Of a stretch of 24,568 bases of DNA, positions 1-7,225 are shown piece after piece. A program made the position numbers and the translations under genes. Below the pieces are notes generated by a model. That model was given only the letters and a program-made list of their open reading frames with translations. It searched no databases and had not been told where the DNA came from. Numbering within the stretch: position 1 is the stretch's first letter; every line of letters starts with the position of its first letter. This stretch comes from Treponema_F sp045630225 (GTDB lineage Bacteria > Spirochaetota > Spirochaetia > Treponematales > Treponemataceae): assembly GCA_045630225.1 (NCBI GenBank), contig JAZQSR010000180.1, positions 1 through 24,568 on the forward strand, read 5' to 3'.

Positions 1-1383
1 GCTATTCGTAGTATAGAGTCAATTAACCCAATGTACACCATCACTTATGAGCTGAATGGTGGTGCCTTTATTGAAGGGTATGCAGAACCAGATAAATTTA
101 CTCCAAATATGGAGATTCAGTTGCCTAAACTGCTTGAGGTAAGCAAGGATAATTATTGTTTTTTAGGGTGGTATGAGGATGATGATTTTTCCGGTACACC
201 AGTAAACTCCATTTTGAGAGGAACAGGAGAAAATAAAACCTTTTATGCAAAGTGGGCTCTTGGTAAAATTGTTACTGCTAGCACAGTTGAAAACTTAGAT
301 TTGTCCAGTACTAGCGGAGAATACAGAGTAGTTGTTGCTGGCAGCATAGACTCATCAACCATCAGTACCTTGAAAGACAAGCTTACTACGGCAGGAGAAT
401 CTACCAAGATTCACCTGGACCTGTCCCAAACCACCGGCCTCACCAGCATCGGCGATTCTGCGTTTGAGGGGTGCAGCGGGCTTACCAGTGTGGAGATACC
501 TGATGGTGTGACCAGCATTGATGAGTATGCGTTTTATGGCTGCAGGAGCTTGACCAGTGTAGAGATACCTGATGGTGTGACCAGCATTAGCGAATGGGCG
601 TTTAGAGACTGCAGCGAGCTGACGAGTGTAGAGATACCAGCGAGTGTGACCAGCATTGGTGATGGTGCGTTTTATGGCTGCAGCGGACTGACCGTATATT
701 ACCAAGGAGACCTTGCCCGCTGGTGTGAGGGGGACTGGACTTACCTCATGAAATTTTGTGGTATTCTGTACATTAATGGAGAGCTGGTGCACGGCGACTT
801 GGTAATTCCTGCTGGTGTGACCAGCATCGGCTCTTGGGCGTTTGATGGCTGCAGCGGGCTTACCAGTGTGAAGATCCCTGCTGGTGTGACCAGCATCGGC
901 GTTTCTGCGTTTGATGGCTGCAGCGGACTGACCAGCGTGGATATTCCTGCGTCGGTGACCAGCATCGATGCTTTTGCGTTTACTAACTGCATCGGGCTTA
1001 GCAGTGTGACCTTTGAGGAGGGCTCCCGGCTTGAGAGTATCGGTATGCGTGTGTTTCAATATTGCAGCAGGCTGAGTAGCGTGGAGATCCCTGCTGGTGT
1101 GACCAGCATCGGCACTTTGGCGTTTTATGGGTGCAGCAGGCTTACCAGCGTGGAGATTCCGTCGTCGGTGACCAGCATCGGCATTTCTGCGTTTGAGGGC
1201 TGCAGTGGGCTTACCAGCGTGACCTTTGGGGATACCAGTGGATGGTACGTTACCACAAGTTATACAGATGCAGAAAACAAGACTGGCGGTACAGCAGTTC
1301 CCCTGTCTCCTACGGATCTTGCTGCCAATGCGGAATTGGTGAACGGTACCTACGACACGTACTATTGGTATAAGATTGACTAG
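1..1383 (+). CDS. BspA/TpLRR-type leucine-rich repeat surface protein, 5' end outside the window
   Basis: The frame is open to the left edge, so the first visible ATG (31) is probably internal and the gene is partial. The visible part starts with an InlB-B/Listeria-Bacteroides-type repeat (about 70 residues after position 31, ending in an F-Y-A-K-W motif). A linker follows, leading into a motif of the form I-H-L-D-L-S-x-T-T-G-L-T. Next come about ten 23-residue LRR_5 units with the consensus G-C-S-G-L-T-S-V-E-I-P-x-x-V-T-S-I-G-x-x-A-F, broken once by an island around 690-810 (YYQGDLARWCEG...). The end is a tail finishing in YYWYKID. BspA-like proteins are usually exported and bind host or bacterial surfaces; export here is inferred because the N-terminus is not visible. 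The repeats, tail and linker are shared with the gene at 2072-3448. The family call is secure, the ligand unknown. Confidence 0.9.
   Translation, partial: AIRSIESINPMYTITYELNGGAFIEGYAEPDKFTPNMEIQLPKLLEVSKDNYCFLGWYEDDDFSGTPVNSILRGTGENKTFYAKWALGKIVTASTVENLDLSSTSGEYRVVVAGSIDSSTISTLKDKLTTAGESTKIHLDLSQTTGLTSIGDSAFEGCSGLTSVEIPDGVTSIDEYAFYGCRSLTSVEIPDGVTSISEWAFRDCSELTSVEIPASVTSIGDGAFYGCSGLTVYYQGDLARWCEGDWTYLMKFCGILYINGELVHGDLVIPAGVTSIGSWAFDGCSGLTSVKIPAGVTSIGVSAFDGCSGLTSVDIPASVTSIDAFAFTNCIGLSSVTFEEGSRLESIGMRVFQYCSRLSSVEIPAGVTSIGTLAFYGCSRLTSVEIPSSVTSIGISAFEGCSGLTSVTFGDTSGWYVTTSYTDAENKTGGTAVPLSPTDLAANAELVNGTYDTYYWYKID
442..1225 (+). repeat. 69-bp tandem repeats encoding LRR_5 units
   Basis: About ten near-identical 69-bp units, each encoding one 23-residue LRR. 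Stretches such as GCAGCGGGCTTACCAG, GCTGGTGTGACCAGCATC and GAGATCCCTGCTGGTGTG recur with few changes. The units are similar enough at DNA level for slippage or unequal recombination. The same unit appears in the second LRR gene (2570-2640 and 3097-3290). Confidence 0.85.
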
Positions 1384-1401
1384 TGGTGGGGGAGGATGGA
1401 T

Positions 1402-2055
1402 ATGATGAAGGATGAGTTGACGGAAAGGGAGCTGTATCAGGAGCTGTGGCAGGGGAGGGACTTTGAGATTAATCACCTGTGGCAGCGGTCGATATTCCTT
1501 GGGGCATTCATGGTGGCCATTGCTGCAGGCTACGGGGGACTTGCCCTAAAGTTGCTCTTTCCTGAGTACGAGGAAGGTGCTTCCGTTGTCTCCACCTTCT
1601 TCCAACAACTAGCAGGTGCTGGCTTGAGTTACCTGGGGATGGTGTTCTCCATCCTGTGGGTGCTCATGGCCAAGGGGTCAAAATTCCTGCAGGAGCGGTA
1701 CGAAGCCTCTATTTCTTGGATGGTGTATAACAGCGACATTGCCAAGCACCTTCCAGAACAGGCTCCCTATCACGGCAATCTAAAGCCGCTGGCAAAGGAC
1801 AAATGCAGTGACAATATCTTTTCCCCCTGTCCCGCCCACTATTCCGTGTCCGCAGTTAACTGGGTTGTTGGACTGGTGGGTATTCTTTGTTGGTCTGTTT
1901 TATGTATGGTGCATCTGGGAAAGGCCCTAGAAAAGAAATTTGAACAGTTCAATGCCCTGCAAGTCGCGCTGGGAAGCATTGGAACCTTCCTCCTGCTCAG
2001 TGCCGTTTCGCTTGTCGTAATAACCTGGCTTTGCAAGTCCCAGTCAGAGTGGTAG
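1402..2055 (+). CDS. Four-helix membrane protein of unknown function, possibly RipA-like
   Basis: A protein of about 217 residues. GGAGG at 1391-1395 touches the ATG at 1396, so the usable starts are 1402 (6-base spacer) or 1405; 1402 is chosen. Four hydrophobic segments are visible, near residues 30-53, 70-90, 151-172 and 186-211, with a soluble loop at about 91-150. Recognisable stretches are W-Q-R-S-I-F-L-G-A-F before helix 1 and S-I-L-W-V-L-M-A-K-G-S-K after helix 2. They resemble, from memory, bacterial proteins annotated as RipA-family octameric membrane proteins; this is a weak assignment that I could not check. The gene lies 18 bases after one LRR gene and 16 before another, so the three are probably cotranscribed. 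The short spacing suggests a shared role at the envelope, but no function is shown. Confidence 0.8.
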   Translation: MMKDELTERELYQELWQGRDFEINHLWQRSIFLGAFMVAIAAGYGGLALKLLFPEYEEGASVVSTFFQQLAGAGLSYLGMVFSILWVLMAKGSKFLQERYEASISWMVYNSDIAKHLPEQAPYHGNLKPLAKDKCSDNIFSPCPAHYSVSAVNWVVGLVGILCWSVLCMVHLGKALEKKFEQFNALQVALGSIGTFLLLSAVSLVVITWLCKSQSEW

Positions 2056-2071
2056 TTTGGAGCGGCAATTT

Positions 2072-3448
2072 ATGGAAGAAAAATACAGACATTTTCTTTT
2101 TGGAATAGTTGCATCCGTTGGCTTGTGTTTCATTATTCTTGTGTTTTTTACGGGGGATGAAGTACGGTTTGATTTTCTTTCATTCATAAGTATTGTCATT
2201 CTCCTTGTATTGTTTGTAGTACTAGCTTTTGACATTGTTTTACTGGCAAGAATTCTTTGTGGATGTCATAATGAAATAAAATGGCACATTGTTACAGAAT
2301 GCTCGCAAGATCAAGAGCTGCGCAGCAAAAGAAACCTTCTTTTTCACCAAGACATAACAGTTTTTCCCAGTAGCATAATTTCCTATTGTGAAGCCGTGGA
2401 GCGGGTGGAATTTGCCGGTTCTGACTGCTATTTTATACCAGGTTCTTTCGAGGGCTGTGCCAATTTGGAGTACATCAAGCTTCCCCACCGCTTGGAAAGA
2501 ATTCCAGACAATATGTTCAGAAACTGTTCCTCTCTCAAGGAAATCATCATTCCCTCCACTGTTGAATCAATTGGAAAAAATGCGTTTGATGGCTGTAGCG
2601 GGCTCACCAGCGTGGAGATTCCTGCGGGTGTTGTGGATCCCGGCCTATTTCCTGCGGTAACTGGTGAATGCAGGGTAGTTGTAACAGGTGAAATTACCGG
2701 CTCCACTGTCGAGAAATTGAGATCCATGATTGACGGAATGTCTGCCGGAGCAAAGATTCACCTTGACCTGTCCAAAACCACTGGTCTCACCACGATTGCC
2801 GGGTTTGATGGATGCAGAAGGTTGGTCAGTGTGGTCATTCCAAAAGGAGTGTCGCATATTTCCATTAGGGCGTTTGCGAACAGCGGCTTGACCAGCGTGG
2901 TGATACCGTCTTCGGTGCTTAACATCGGTTATTGTGCGTTTGAATTCTGTAGTAGCTTGACCAAAGCGATTTTTTTGGATCCCGATGGATGGTACCATGG
3001 TACTGCTAATATTGGTAATCAGGATTATATGATGAAGCTTGATAACTCTTATGATAATGCAAGCACACTTAGGGGTGATTCTTGGGGCTTGATTAAAACG
3101 AGCATCGGTGAGAGAGCGTTTTCTGGCTGTAGCTGGCTTACCAGCGGGAAGATACCAGCGGGTGTGATCAGCATCGGCGATGATGCGTTTTATGGCTGTA
3201 GCGGGCTGAGCAGCGTGGAGATCCCTGAGTCAGTGACCAGCATCGGCCGTGGTGCGTTTAAGGGCTGCAGCGGGCTTACCAGCGTGACCTTTGGGGATAC
3301 CAGTGAGTGGTATGTAACTGAGAGTTATGTAGATGCAGCAAAGAAGGCTGGTGGTGGAAAGGTAGTTAAACTGCCCTTCATAAAGCCTACTGAAAATGCG
3401 GAATTGGTGAAAGCTGCCTTCGGGTGGTATTGGTATAAGAAGAAGTAG
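2072..3448 (+). CDS. Membrane-anchored BspA/TpLRR-type leucine-rich repeat protein
   Basis: About 458 residues. A TTG at 2057 is in frame but has no ribosome binding site. The ATG at 2072 is preceded by TGGAG with a 9-base gap, so it is preferred. Residues about 8-28 and 36-60 are hydrophobic helices with no lipobox, placing the rest of the protein on one side of a membrane. LRR_5-like units occur at about 100-190, 235-300 and 335-410. Between them lies a module of about 55 residues (V-T-G-E-C-R-V-V-V-T-G-E..., then I-H-L-D-L-S-K-T-T-G-L-T) that also occurs in the upstream LRR gene. The C-terminus repeats that gene's tail and ends in WYWYKKK. LRR units at the N-terminal end are degenerate while later ones match the neighbour closely, a mosaic pattern. 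Likely last gene of the cassette; a terminator follows. Confidence 0.9.
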   Translation: MEEKYRHFLFGIVASVGLCFIILVFFTGDEVRFDFLSFISIVILLVLFVVLAFDIVLLARILCGCHNEIKWHIVTECSQDQELRSKRNLLFHQDITVFPSSIISYCEAVERVEFAGSDCYFIPGSFEGCANLEYIKLPHRLERIPDNMFRNCSSLKEIIIPSTVESIGKNAFDGCSGLTSVEIPAGVVDPGLFPAVTGECRVVVTGEITGSTVEKLRSMIDGMSAGAKIHLDLSKTTGLTTIAGFDGCRRLVSVVIPKGVSHISIRAFANSGLTSVVIPSSVLNIGYCAFEFCSSLTKAIFLDPDGWYHGTANIGNQDYMMKLDNSYDNASTLRGDSWGLIKTSIGERAFSGCSWLTSGKIPAGVISIGDDAFYGCSGLSSVEIPESVTSIGRGAFKGCSGLTSVTFGDTSEWYVTESYVDAAKKAGGGKVVKLPFIKPTENAELVKAAFGWYWYKKK

Positions 3449-3495
3449 TAGTGGTGGGTGGCTGGGGGCAAGGAAAAGTTCCCGGGTGTGAATAT

Positions 3496-3540
3496 GCCCC
3501 TTGAACCAGTGAGTGGATGGGTTTCAAGGGGGCTTTTTTT
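3496..3540 (+). terminator. Rho-independent terminator after the LRR cassette
   Basis: Arms GCCCCTTGAA (3496-3505) and TTCAAGGGGGC (3523-3533), one bulged base, followed by a run of seven T. Confidence 0.85.
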
Positions 3541-3579
3541 GTGGGGTAGGTGGTGGAATGGATAATTGTTTGTATAGAT

Positions 3580-3864
3580 TTACTTAGTTTGTGCTAGTTC
3601 CAAAACTGTTTCTAGTGGGAGCGAGGTACCAAGAGTTACTTGTTCGGGAGAAAGCCCCATGGCAAGAAAACTCCTTGCAGTTTCTAGCTTTGTTTGGTAG
3701 GCTCCACGTTCCAATCCTTGCTCCAGCCCAATGGAGATTCCCTCTTCCCTGCCTGTTGCAAGCCCAATGGAAATACCTTCTTCACGACCAGTGGCTATAC
3801 CTTTTTCAAATCCTTCATCGTAACCGTCATATCGTGCATCTGCCATTTTTACAGCCCAAGTCAT
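3580..3864 (-). CDS. Possible intragenic small protein from the rpn C-terminus (RpnS-like)
   Basis: Codon 211 of the Rpn gene is an ATG (3862-3864) preceded, on the minus strand, by AAAGGAGG (3871-3878) and a 6-base spacer. This is the best Shine-Dalgarno I found in the window, although it lies inside a coding frame. Translation from it would give a 94-residue protein without the nuclease core, containing the GREEGISIGL repeat and the helical tail. In E. coli rpn genes, C-terminal products made from internal starts (RpnS) neutralise the full-length nuclease, which is the reason for proposing the same here. I did not find a convincing internal promoter, so it may be translated from the full-length mRNA. 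Confidence 0.5.
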   Translation of the reverse strand: MTWAVKMADARYDGYDEGFEKGIATGREEGISIGLATGREEGISIGLEQGLERGAYQTKLETARSFLAMGLSPEQVTLGTSLPLETVLELAQTK

Positions 3865-4494
3865 GTAGTGCCTCCTTTCCAGTGAGTTATTTTTCAGCGT
3901 GATGATGCTGGCTGAAATTGTTTGGGCAAGCTCTGATTCCACCACTCCCATCTGTAAATAATGATAGAACGCTTGCAATTTCTGGTCAAGGGCTGAAAGC
4001 TTGGTAGCGGTGGTGTTCAAAAAGATGCGGAGGGAACCGTCTTTTAGCTTGAGTTTAGGCTCTTCATCACAAGTGTACCGAAAGGTGTAGCGGGGAAGTT
4101 GTCTATTAAAAGGATCAAAGGTACAGATAAAGATGAGGATATTGTCTGGCAAATTGCGATATTTTGCTCCAGTGGGAGTGGTGCTGACGTCTGCCACGCT
4201 CTGGTAATAACGGCTCCGTTTTGGAAGTTCCTCCTTGTGGCCAGTTTGCATTTCCACCGTGATGATACGGTTTTCATCTCGCAAAAATACGTCCATAATG
4301 ATTCTCATAGAATCTGGGTCGGTTTTGTGTTCGTCCTGGGCGGAAAGGTAGCTGATTTTTCCAATTCGTACTCCAAGAATCAGCTCCACCACTTGGCGAC
4401 AAATATTTTCGTCGTGCATGATACGGGAAAAGATAAAGTCGTCGGTAAAGGTGAGATTTTCCCACTTTTTTTGCAATTCTGCTTCTGTGAGCAT
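3580..4494 (-). CDS. Rpn family PD-(D/E)XK nuclease / putative transposase (PDDEXK_2)
   Basis: 304 residues, starting at an ATG with a strong ribosome binding site (GGAGGAAAA-ATG). The N-terminal two thirds match the Rpn/PDDEXK_2 family: L-T-F-T-D-D-F-I-F-S-R-I-M near residue 15, catalytic D68 in I-I-M-D-V-F, E81 and Q83 in V-E-M-Q-T, and the R-S-R-Y-Y-Q-S motif at 93-99. Rpn proteins are DNA endonucleases first linked to RecA-independent recombination and later to antiphage toxicity. The C-terminal third is different: a G-rich segment with a tandem 12-residue repeat (ATGREEGISIGL at 234-245 and 246-257), then a short helical tail. This C-terminal region also has its own ribosome binding site and ATG at codon 211 (see the separate entry). 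The gene stands alone between the LRR cassette and aspS. Confidence 0.9.
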   Translation of the reverse strand: MLTEAELQKKWENLTFTDDFIFSRIMHDENICRQVVELILGVRIGKISYLSAQDEHKTDPDSMRIIMDVFLRDENRIITVEMQTGHKEELPKRSRYYQSVADVSTTPTGAKYRNLPDNILIFICTFDPFNRQLPRYTFRYTCDEEPKLKLKDGSLRIFLNTTATKLSALDQKLQAFYHYLQMGVVESELAQTISASIITLKNNSLERRHYMTWAVKMADARYDGYDEGFEKGIATGREEGISIGLATGREEGISIGLEQGLERGAYQTKLETARSFLAMGLSPEQVTLGTSLPLETVLELAQTK

Positions 4495-4670
4495 TTTTCC
4501 TCCAAGTTTTTTCTTTACATATTTATTATTCGCTTTAAATTTGCAAAATTTGTCTTTTTTCTAGGAAAAAGTTTGTTTTTTTCTAAAAATTTTTTAAGAT
4601 GTGGCCTTTGGCTATGTCCCTAGAATGCCCCATCTATCCACAGTATAGCCCGATGAATAAAAGAATAAAC

Positions 4671-4757
4671 GGTGGCTGGGATGACAGGAGGGGCACCTAC
4701 CGACGCCGCCCTCTGAGCGTAGCGAAGTGCGAGGCTGGGTAGGGTTCCCCAGTCACC
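4671..4757. repeat. GC-rich imperfect inverted-repeat element upstream of aspS
   Basis: In an otherwise AT-rich spacer (4495-4804), GGTGGCTGGG (4671-4680) faces CCCCAGTCACC (4747-4757), CCTACC (4696-4701) faces GGTAGG (4738-4743), and the tip contains GAGCGTAGCGAAGTGCGAGG. The result is a long irregular hairpin on either strand. The tip looks like the repetitive GAGCGNAGCGAAG elements of many bacterial genomes, so a dispersed REP-like repeat is the first guess. The remainder of the gap (4495-4670) is AT-rich, and I see no gene in it. Confidence 0.5.
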
Positions 4758-4782
4758 ACTTTAATATTTTACTCCTCTATGC

Positions 4783-4788
4783 TATACT
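4783..4788 (+). promoter_or_regulatory. Extended -10 promoter of aspS
   Basis: TGC-TATACT, an extended -10, with no good -35. The hexamer ends 7 bases before an in-frame GTG (4796) and 16 before the ATG at 4805, so the mRNA would have almost no leader. Confidence 0.55.
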
Positions 4789-4804
4789 CCATCCCGTGGA
4801 AAAC

Positions 4805-6616
4805 ATGAGAAGAACCGTCACCTGTGGCGATTTGCGCGAGGCTGACGTTGGAAAGACAGTTATATTGAATGGATGGATTCACCGTAAGCGTGACCACGGT
4901 GGTATCTCTTTTATTAACCTGCGAGACCGTCACGGCTTGACCCAGGTAGTGGTGGATTCTGACTCCCCAGCTCACTTGGTAGACCTAGCCTTGGATTTAA
5001 AGATGGAATATTGCTTGGCTGTGGAAGGAGTTGTTCGTGGCCGCCCAGATTCCATGATTAACCCAGAAATGCCCACTGGAGAGGTGGAGGTTGTAGCCAA
5101 GGAAATCCAGGTGCTTTCCAAGAGCGAAGTCCTACCCTTCATGATTGACGAGGTAAACAAGGACGGAACTCCAGTAATCCCCAACGAGGATTTGCGCCTT
5201 AAGTATCGCTACCTTGATTTGAGAACTGCTTCAATGCAGCATCACCTGTCACTTCGCCACAAGGTAACTATGGCAGTTCGCAACTACTTGGATGGACAGG
5301 GCTTTTACGAGCTGGAAACTCCCACCTTCATCAAGTCTACTCCAGAAGGAGCTCGAGACTATCTTGTTCCCTCTCGTCTCTATCCCGGTAAGTTCTACGC
5401 ATTGCCCCAGTCTCCCCAGCTGTACAAGCAGCTTTTGATGGTGTCTGGCTTTGACCGCTATTTCCAGATTGCTCGTTGCTATCGTGACGAGGATGCCCGT
5501 GGAGACCGTCAGCCTGAGTTCACCCAGATTGATATGGAAATGAGCTTTGTGTCTCGGGATGACGTACTTTCCATGACTGAGGGAATGATGGCCCACGTGT
5601 TCCAGCAAACCATGAACATTACCTTGGAAACTCCCTTCCCCCGCATTGCCTACGATGATGCCATGGATTGGTACGGAAGCGATAAGCCTGAGCTTCGTTT
5701 TGACATGAAGATGCAGGATGCAGCCTTTATGGCAGAGGTGGGAAGCTTCCAAGCCTTTAAGGATGCTCTGGCTCCCAACGAAAAGGGCGTAGTAACAGGT
5801 GCTGTAAAGGCTCTGGTGGTGCCTGGGGTTGCTGCTGACTATAGCCGCAAGAAGATTGAAGAGCTGGAAGGAACAGCCAAAATCTACAAGGCTCGTGGAT
5901 TAGGCTGGACAAAGGTGGCTGGATCAGCTGATGCACCTGTTTTTGAAGGTGGAATCGCCAAATTCTTTGAAGGTCAGGCTGCCTTGGTTTGCGAAAAACT
6001 GGGAGCAAAGGCTGGAGACTTGCTGCTCTTTGTTGCTGATCAGAAAAAATCTGTTGCCTGCACTGCCTTGGGTGCTGTTCGCAGTCGCTTAGGTAAGGAT
6101 TTGAACCTGTGCAATCCTGATGAGTTTGCCTTTGCTTGGATTGTGGACTTTCCCATGTTCGAGTGGAACGAGGAAGAAAACAAGTGGGACACTGCCCATC
6201 ACATGTTCACCATGCCCCAGGAAAAATATCATGCCACACTGGAAAGTGACCCAGGTAGCGTAAAGGGTGACTTGTATGACTTGGTTCTCAACGGCTACGA
6301 ATTGGCCTCTGGTTCCATCCGTATCCACGATCCTCAGCTGCAAAAGCGGATTTTCCAGATTGTAGGCTTTGACGAGGCAGAAGGACAGAAGAAATTCGGC
6401 TTCTTAACCGAGGCATTCAAGTACGGAGCTCCACCTCACGGAGGAATTGCTCCTGGATTGGACCGCTTGGTAATGCTGATGTGTAAGGAAACTTCTATTA
6501 AGGAAGTTATCGCCTTCCCAAAAAACAGCTTTGCTCAAAGCCCCATGGACGATTGTCCCTCCGAGGTTGACCAAAAGCAGATCGATGACTTGCATTTGAT
6601 TATCAAGGATATCTAA
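4805..6616 (+). CDS. aspS: Aspartate--tRNA ligase
   Basis: Charges tRNA(Asp) with aspartate in the cytoplasm; class II synthetase. From the ATG at 4805 it is 603 residues, the usual length for bacterial AspRS. An N-terminal OB-fold anticodon domain (about 1-110; V-I-L-N-G-W-I-H-R-K-R-D-H-G-G) is followed by the catalytic core. Motif 2 includes R224 (ARCYRDEDARGDRQPEFTQ), the bacterial GAD insertion lies at about 290-410, and motif 3 is GLDR with R554. The reading frame extends upstream, but homologues begin near R-R-T-V-T-C-G. A GTG at 4796 would add three residues and is the better start if the mRNA is leaderless. Whether the enzyme also charges tRNA(Asn) cannot be read from the sequence. 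It is followed by a two-hairpin terminator. Confidence 0.97.
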   Translation: MRRTVTCGDLREADVGKTVILNGWIHRKRDHGGISFINLRDRHGLTQVVVDSDSPAHLVDLALDLKMEYCLAVEGVVRGRPDSMINPEMPTGEVEVVAKEIQVLSKSEVLPFMIDEVNKDGTPVIPNEDLRLKYRYLDLRTASMQHHLSLRHKVTMAVRNYLDGQGFYELETPTFIKSTPEGARDYLVPSRLYPGKFYALPQSPQLYKQLLMVSGFDRYFQIARCYRDEDARGDRQPEFTQIDMEMSFVSRDDVLSMTEGMMAHVFQQTMNITLETPFPRIAYDDAMDWYGSDKPELRFDMKMQDAAFMAEVGSFQAFKDALAPNEKGVVTGAVKALVVPGVAADYSRKKIEELEGTAKIYKARGLGWTKVAGSADAPVFEGGIAKFFEGQAALVCEKLGAKAGDLLLFVADQKKSVACTALGAVRSRLGKDLNLCNPDEFAFAWIVDFPMFEWNEEENKWDTAHHMFTMPQEKYHATLESDPGSVKGDLYDLVLNGYELASGSIRIHDPQLQKRIFQIVGFDEAEGQKKFGFLTEAFKYGAPPHGGIAPGLDRLVMLMCKETSIKEVIAFPKNSFAQSPMDDCPSEVDQKQIDDLHLIIKDI

Positions 6617-6621
6617 AAAGT

Positions 6622-6660
6622 CAGGTTATCTTGAGATAGTTTCTATCTTGGGATAGCCTG
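6622..6660 (-). terminator. Hairpin terminator for the flgN side
   Basis: Arms CAGGTTATC (6622-6630) and GATAGCCTG (6652-6660) with an inner GATAG/CTATC pair. On the minus strand the hairpin is followed by a T-rich run (revcomp of 6615-6619), so it probably backs up the next hairpin for transcripts coming from fliS-flgN. Confidence 0.55.
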
Positions 6661-6672
6661 CTAAAAAAAGAA

Positions 6673-6719
6673 AGCGTGGATTTCAGGTTGAACACAACAC
6701 TGATTTCCACGCTTTTTTT
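6673..6719. terminator. Bidirectional terminator between aspS and flgN
   Basis: Arms AGCGTGGATTTCAG (6673-6686) and CTGATTTCCACGCT (6700-6713), with T7 on the + strand and an A-rich run on the left that gives a T-run on the minus strand. It serves the convergent aspS (+) and flgN (-). Confidence 0.85.
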
Positions 6720-6747
6720 GTATCCCAGCTTTCGGCTGTTCTATCAC

Positions 6748-7221
6748 TTAAATACTGATGTTTATCATACTGGCAACTTGAGCCGACTGGGCATACACAC
6801 TTTTGTTATGACGATAGGGATTTGTTACTGTTGCCATCCGCTCCTTTATTTGACCCATGTGCATTCTCAGCAAATTGCGGTTGGACTGATTTCGCTCCAA
6901 AACCTGTTGCTGTAGATGCTCCAAATCGGCCTGCAAGCGGGGAATATCTTCCACATCCCCATCACCTTTACAAATACGTTCTTGATACATGAGTTCCATG
7001 GGCTTAATAACCTTTTGCAGGCTGATGATGTGGGATGCAATCTGCTGTTCAAGTTCGGTGTGAGCCAGCAAAGACTCTGTATTTTCCTCCTGAATCACCT
7101 TTGTTTGAGATTCTAGAACGAGAAGATACTCCCGAAATTTCTCCCGCTGCTGTTCTAGCAAGGAGCGAAAGCGGCGGAGAATTGCAGTGCGTTCATCAAT
7201 TTCAGCCTGAGTTAGTTCCAT
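6748..7221 (-). CDS. flgN: FlgN-like flagellar export chaperone
   Basis: About 157 residues, almost wholly helical, with long coiled-coil-like stretches (about 10-60 and 85-120). It has the family's C-terminal pattern N-P-Y-R-x(5)-Y...I-N-I. FlgN binds the hook-filament junction proteins FlgK and FlgL and delivers them to the flagellar export gate. The frame extends 7 codons upstream to a TTG that overlaps fliS, but ATG 7221 lies 4 bases after the fliS stop, so translational coupling from fliS is likely. FlgN sequences are poorly conserved; the call rests on the C-terminal motif, size and position next to fliS. Confidence 0.75.
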   Translation of the reverse strand: MELTQAEIDERTAILRRFRSLLEQQREKFREYLLVLESQTKVIQEENTESLLAHTELEQQIASHIISLQKVIKPMELMYQERICKGDGDVEDIPRLQADLEHLQQQVLERNQSNRNLLRMHMGQIKERMATVTNPYRHNKSVYAQSAQVASMINISI

Positions 7222-7225
7222 GGCC

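Noticed and set aside
355..1476. 373-codon frame on the minus strand opposite the first LRR gene
   Set aside because: It is produced by the periodic 69-bp repeat being stop-free in the opposite frame. The predicted protein is repetitive and basic, and the + strand has clear family matches.
2057..2071. TTG start of the second LRR gene
   Set aside because: No ribosome binding site at a usable distance; the ATG at 2072 has one.
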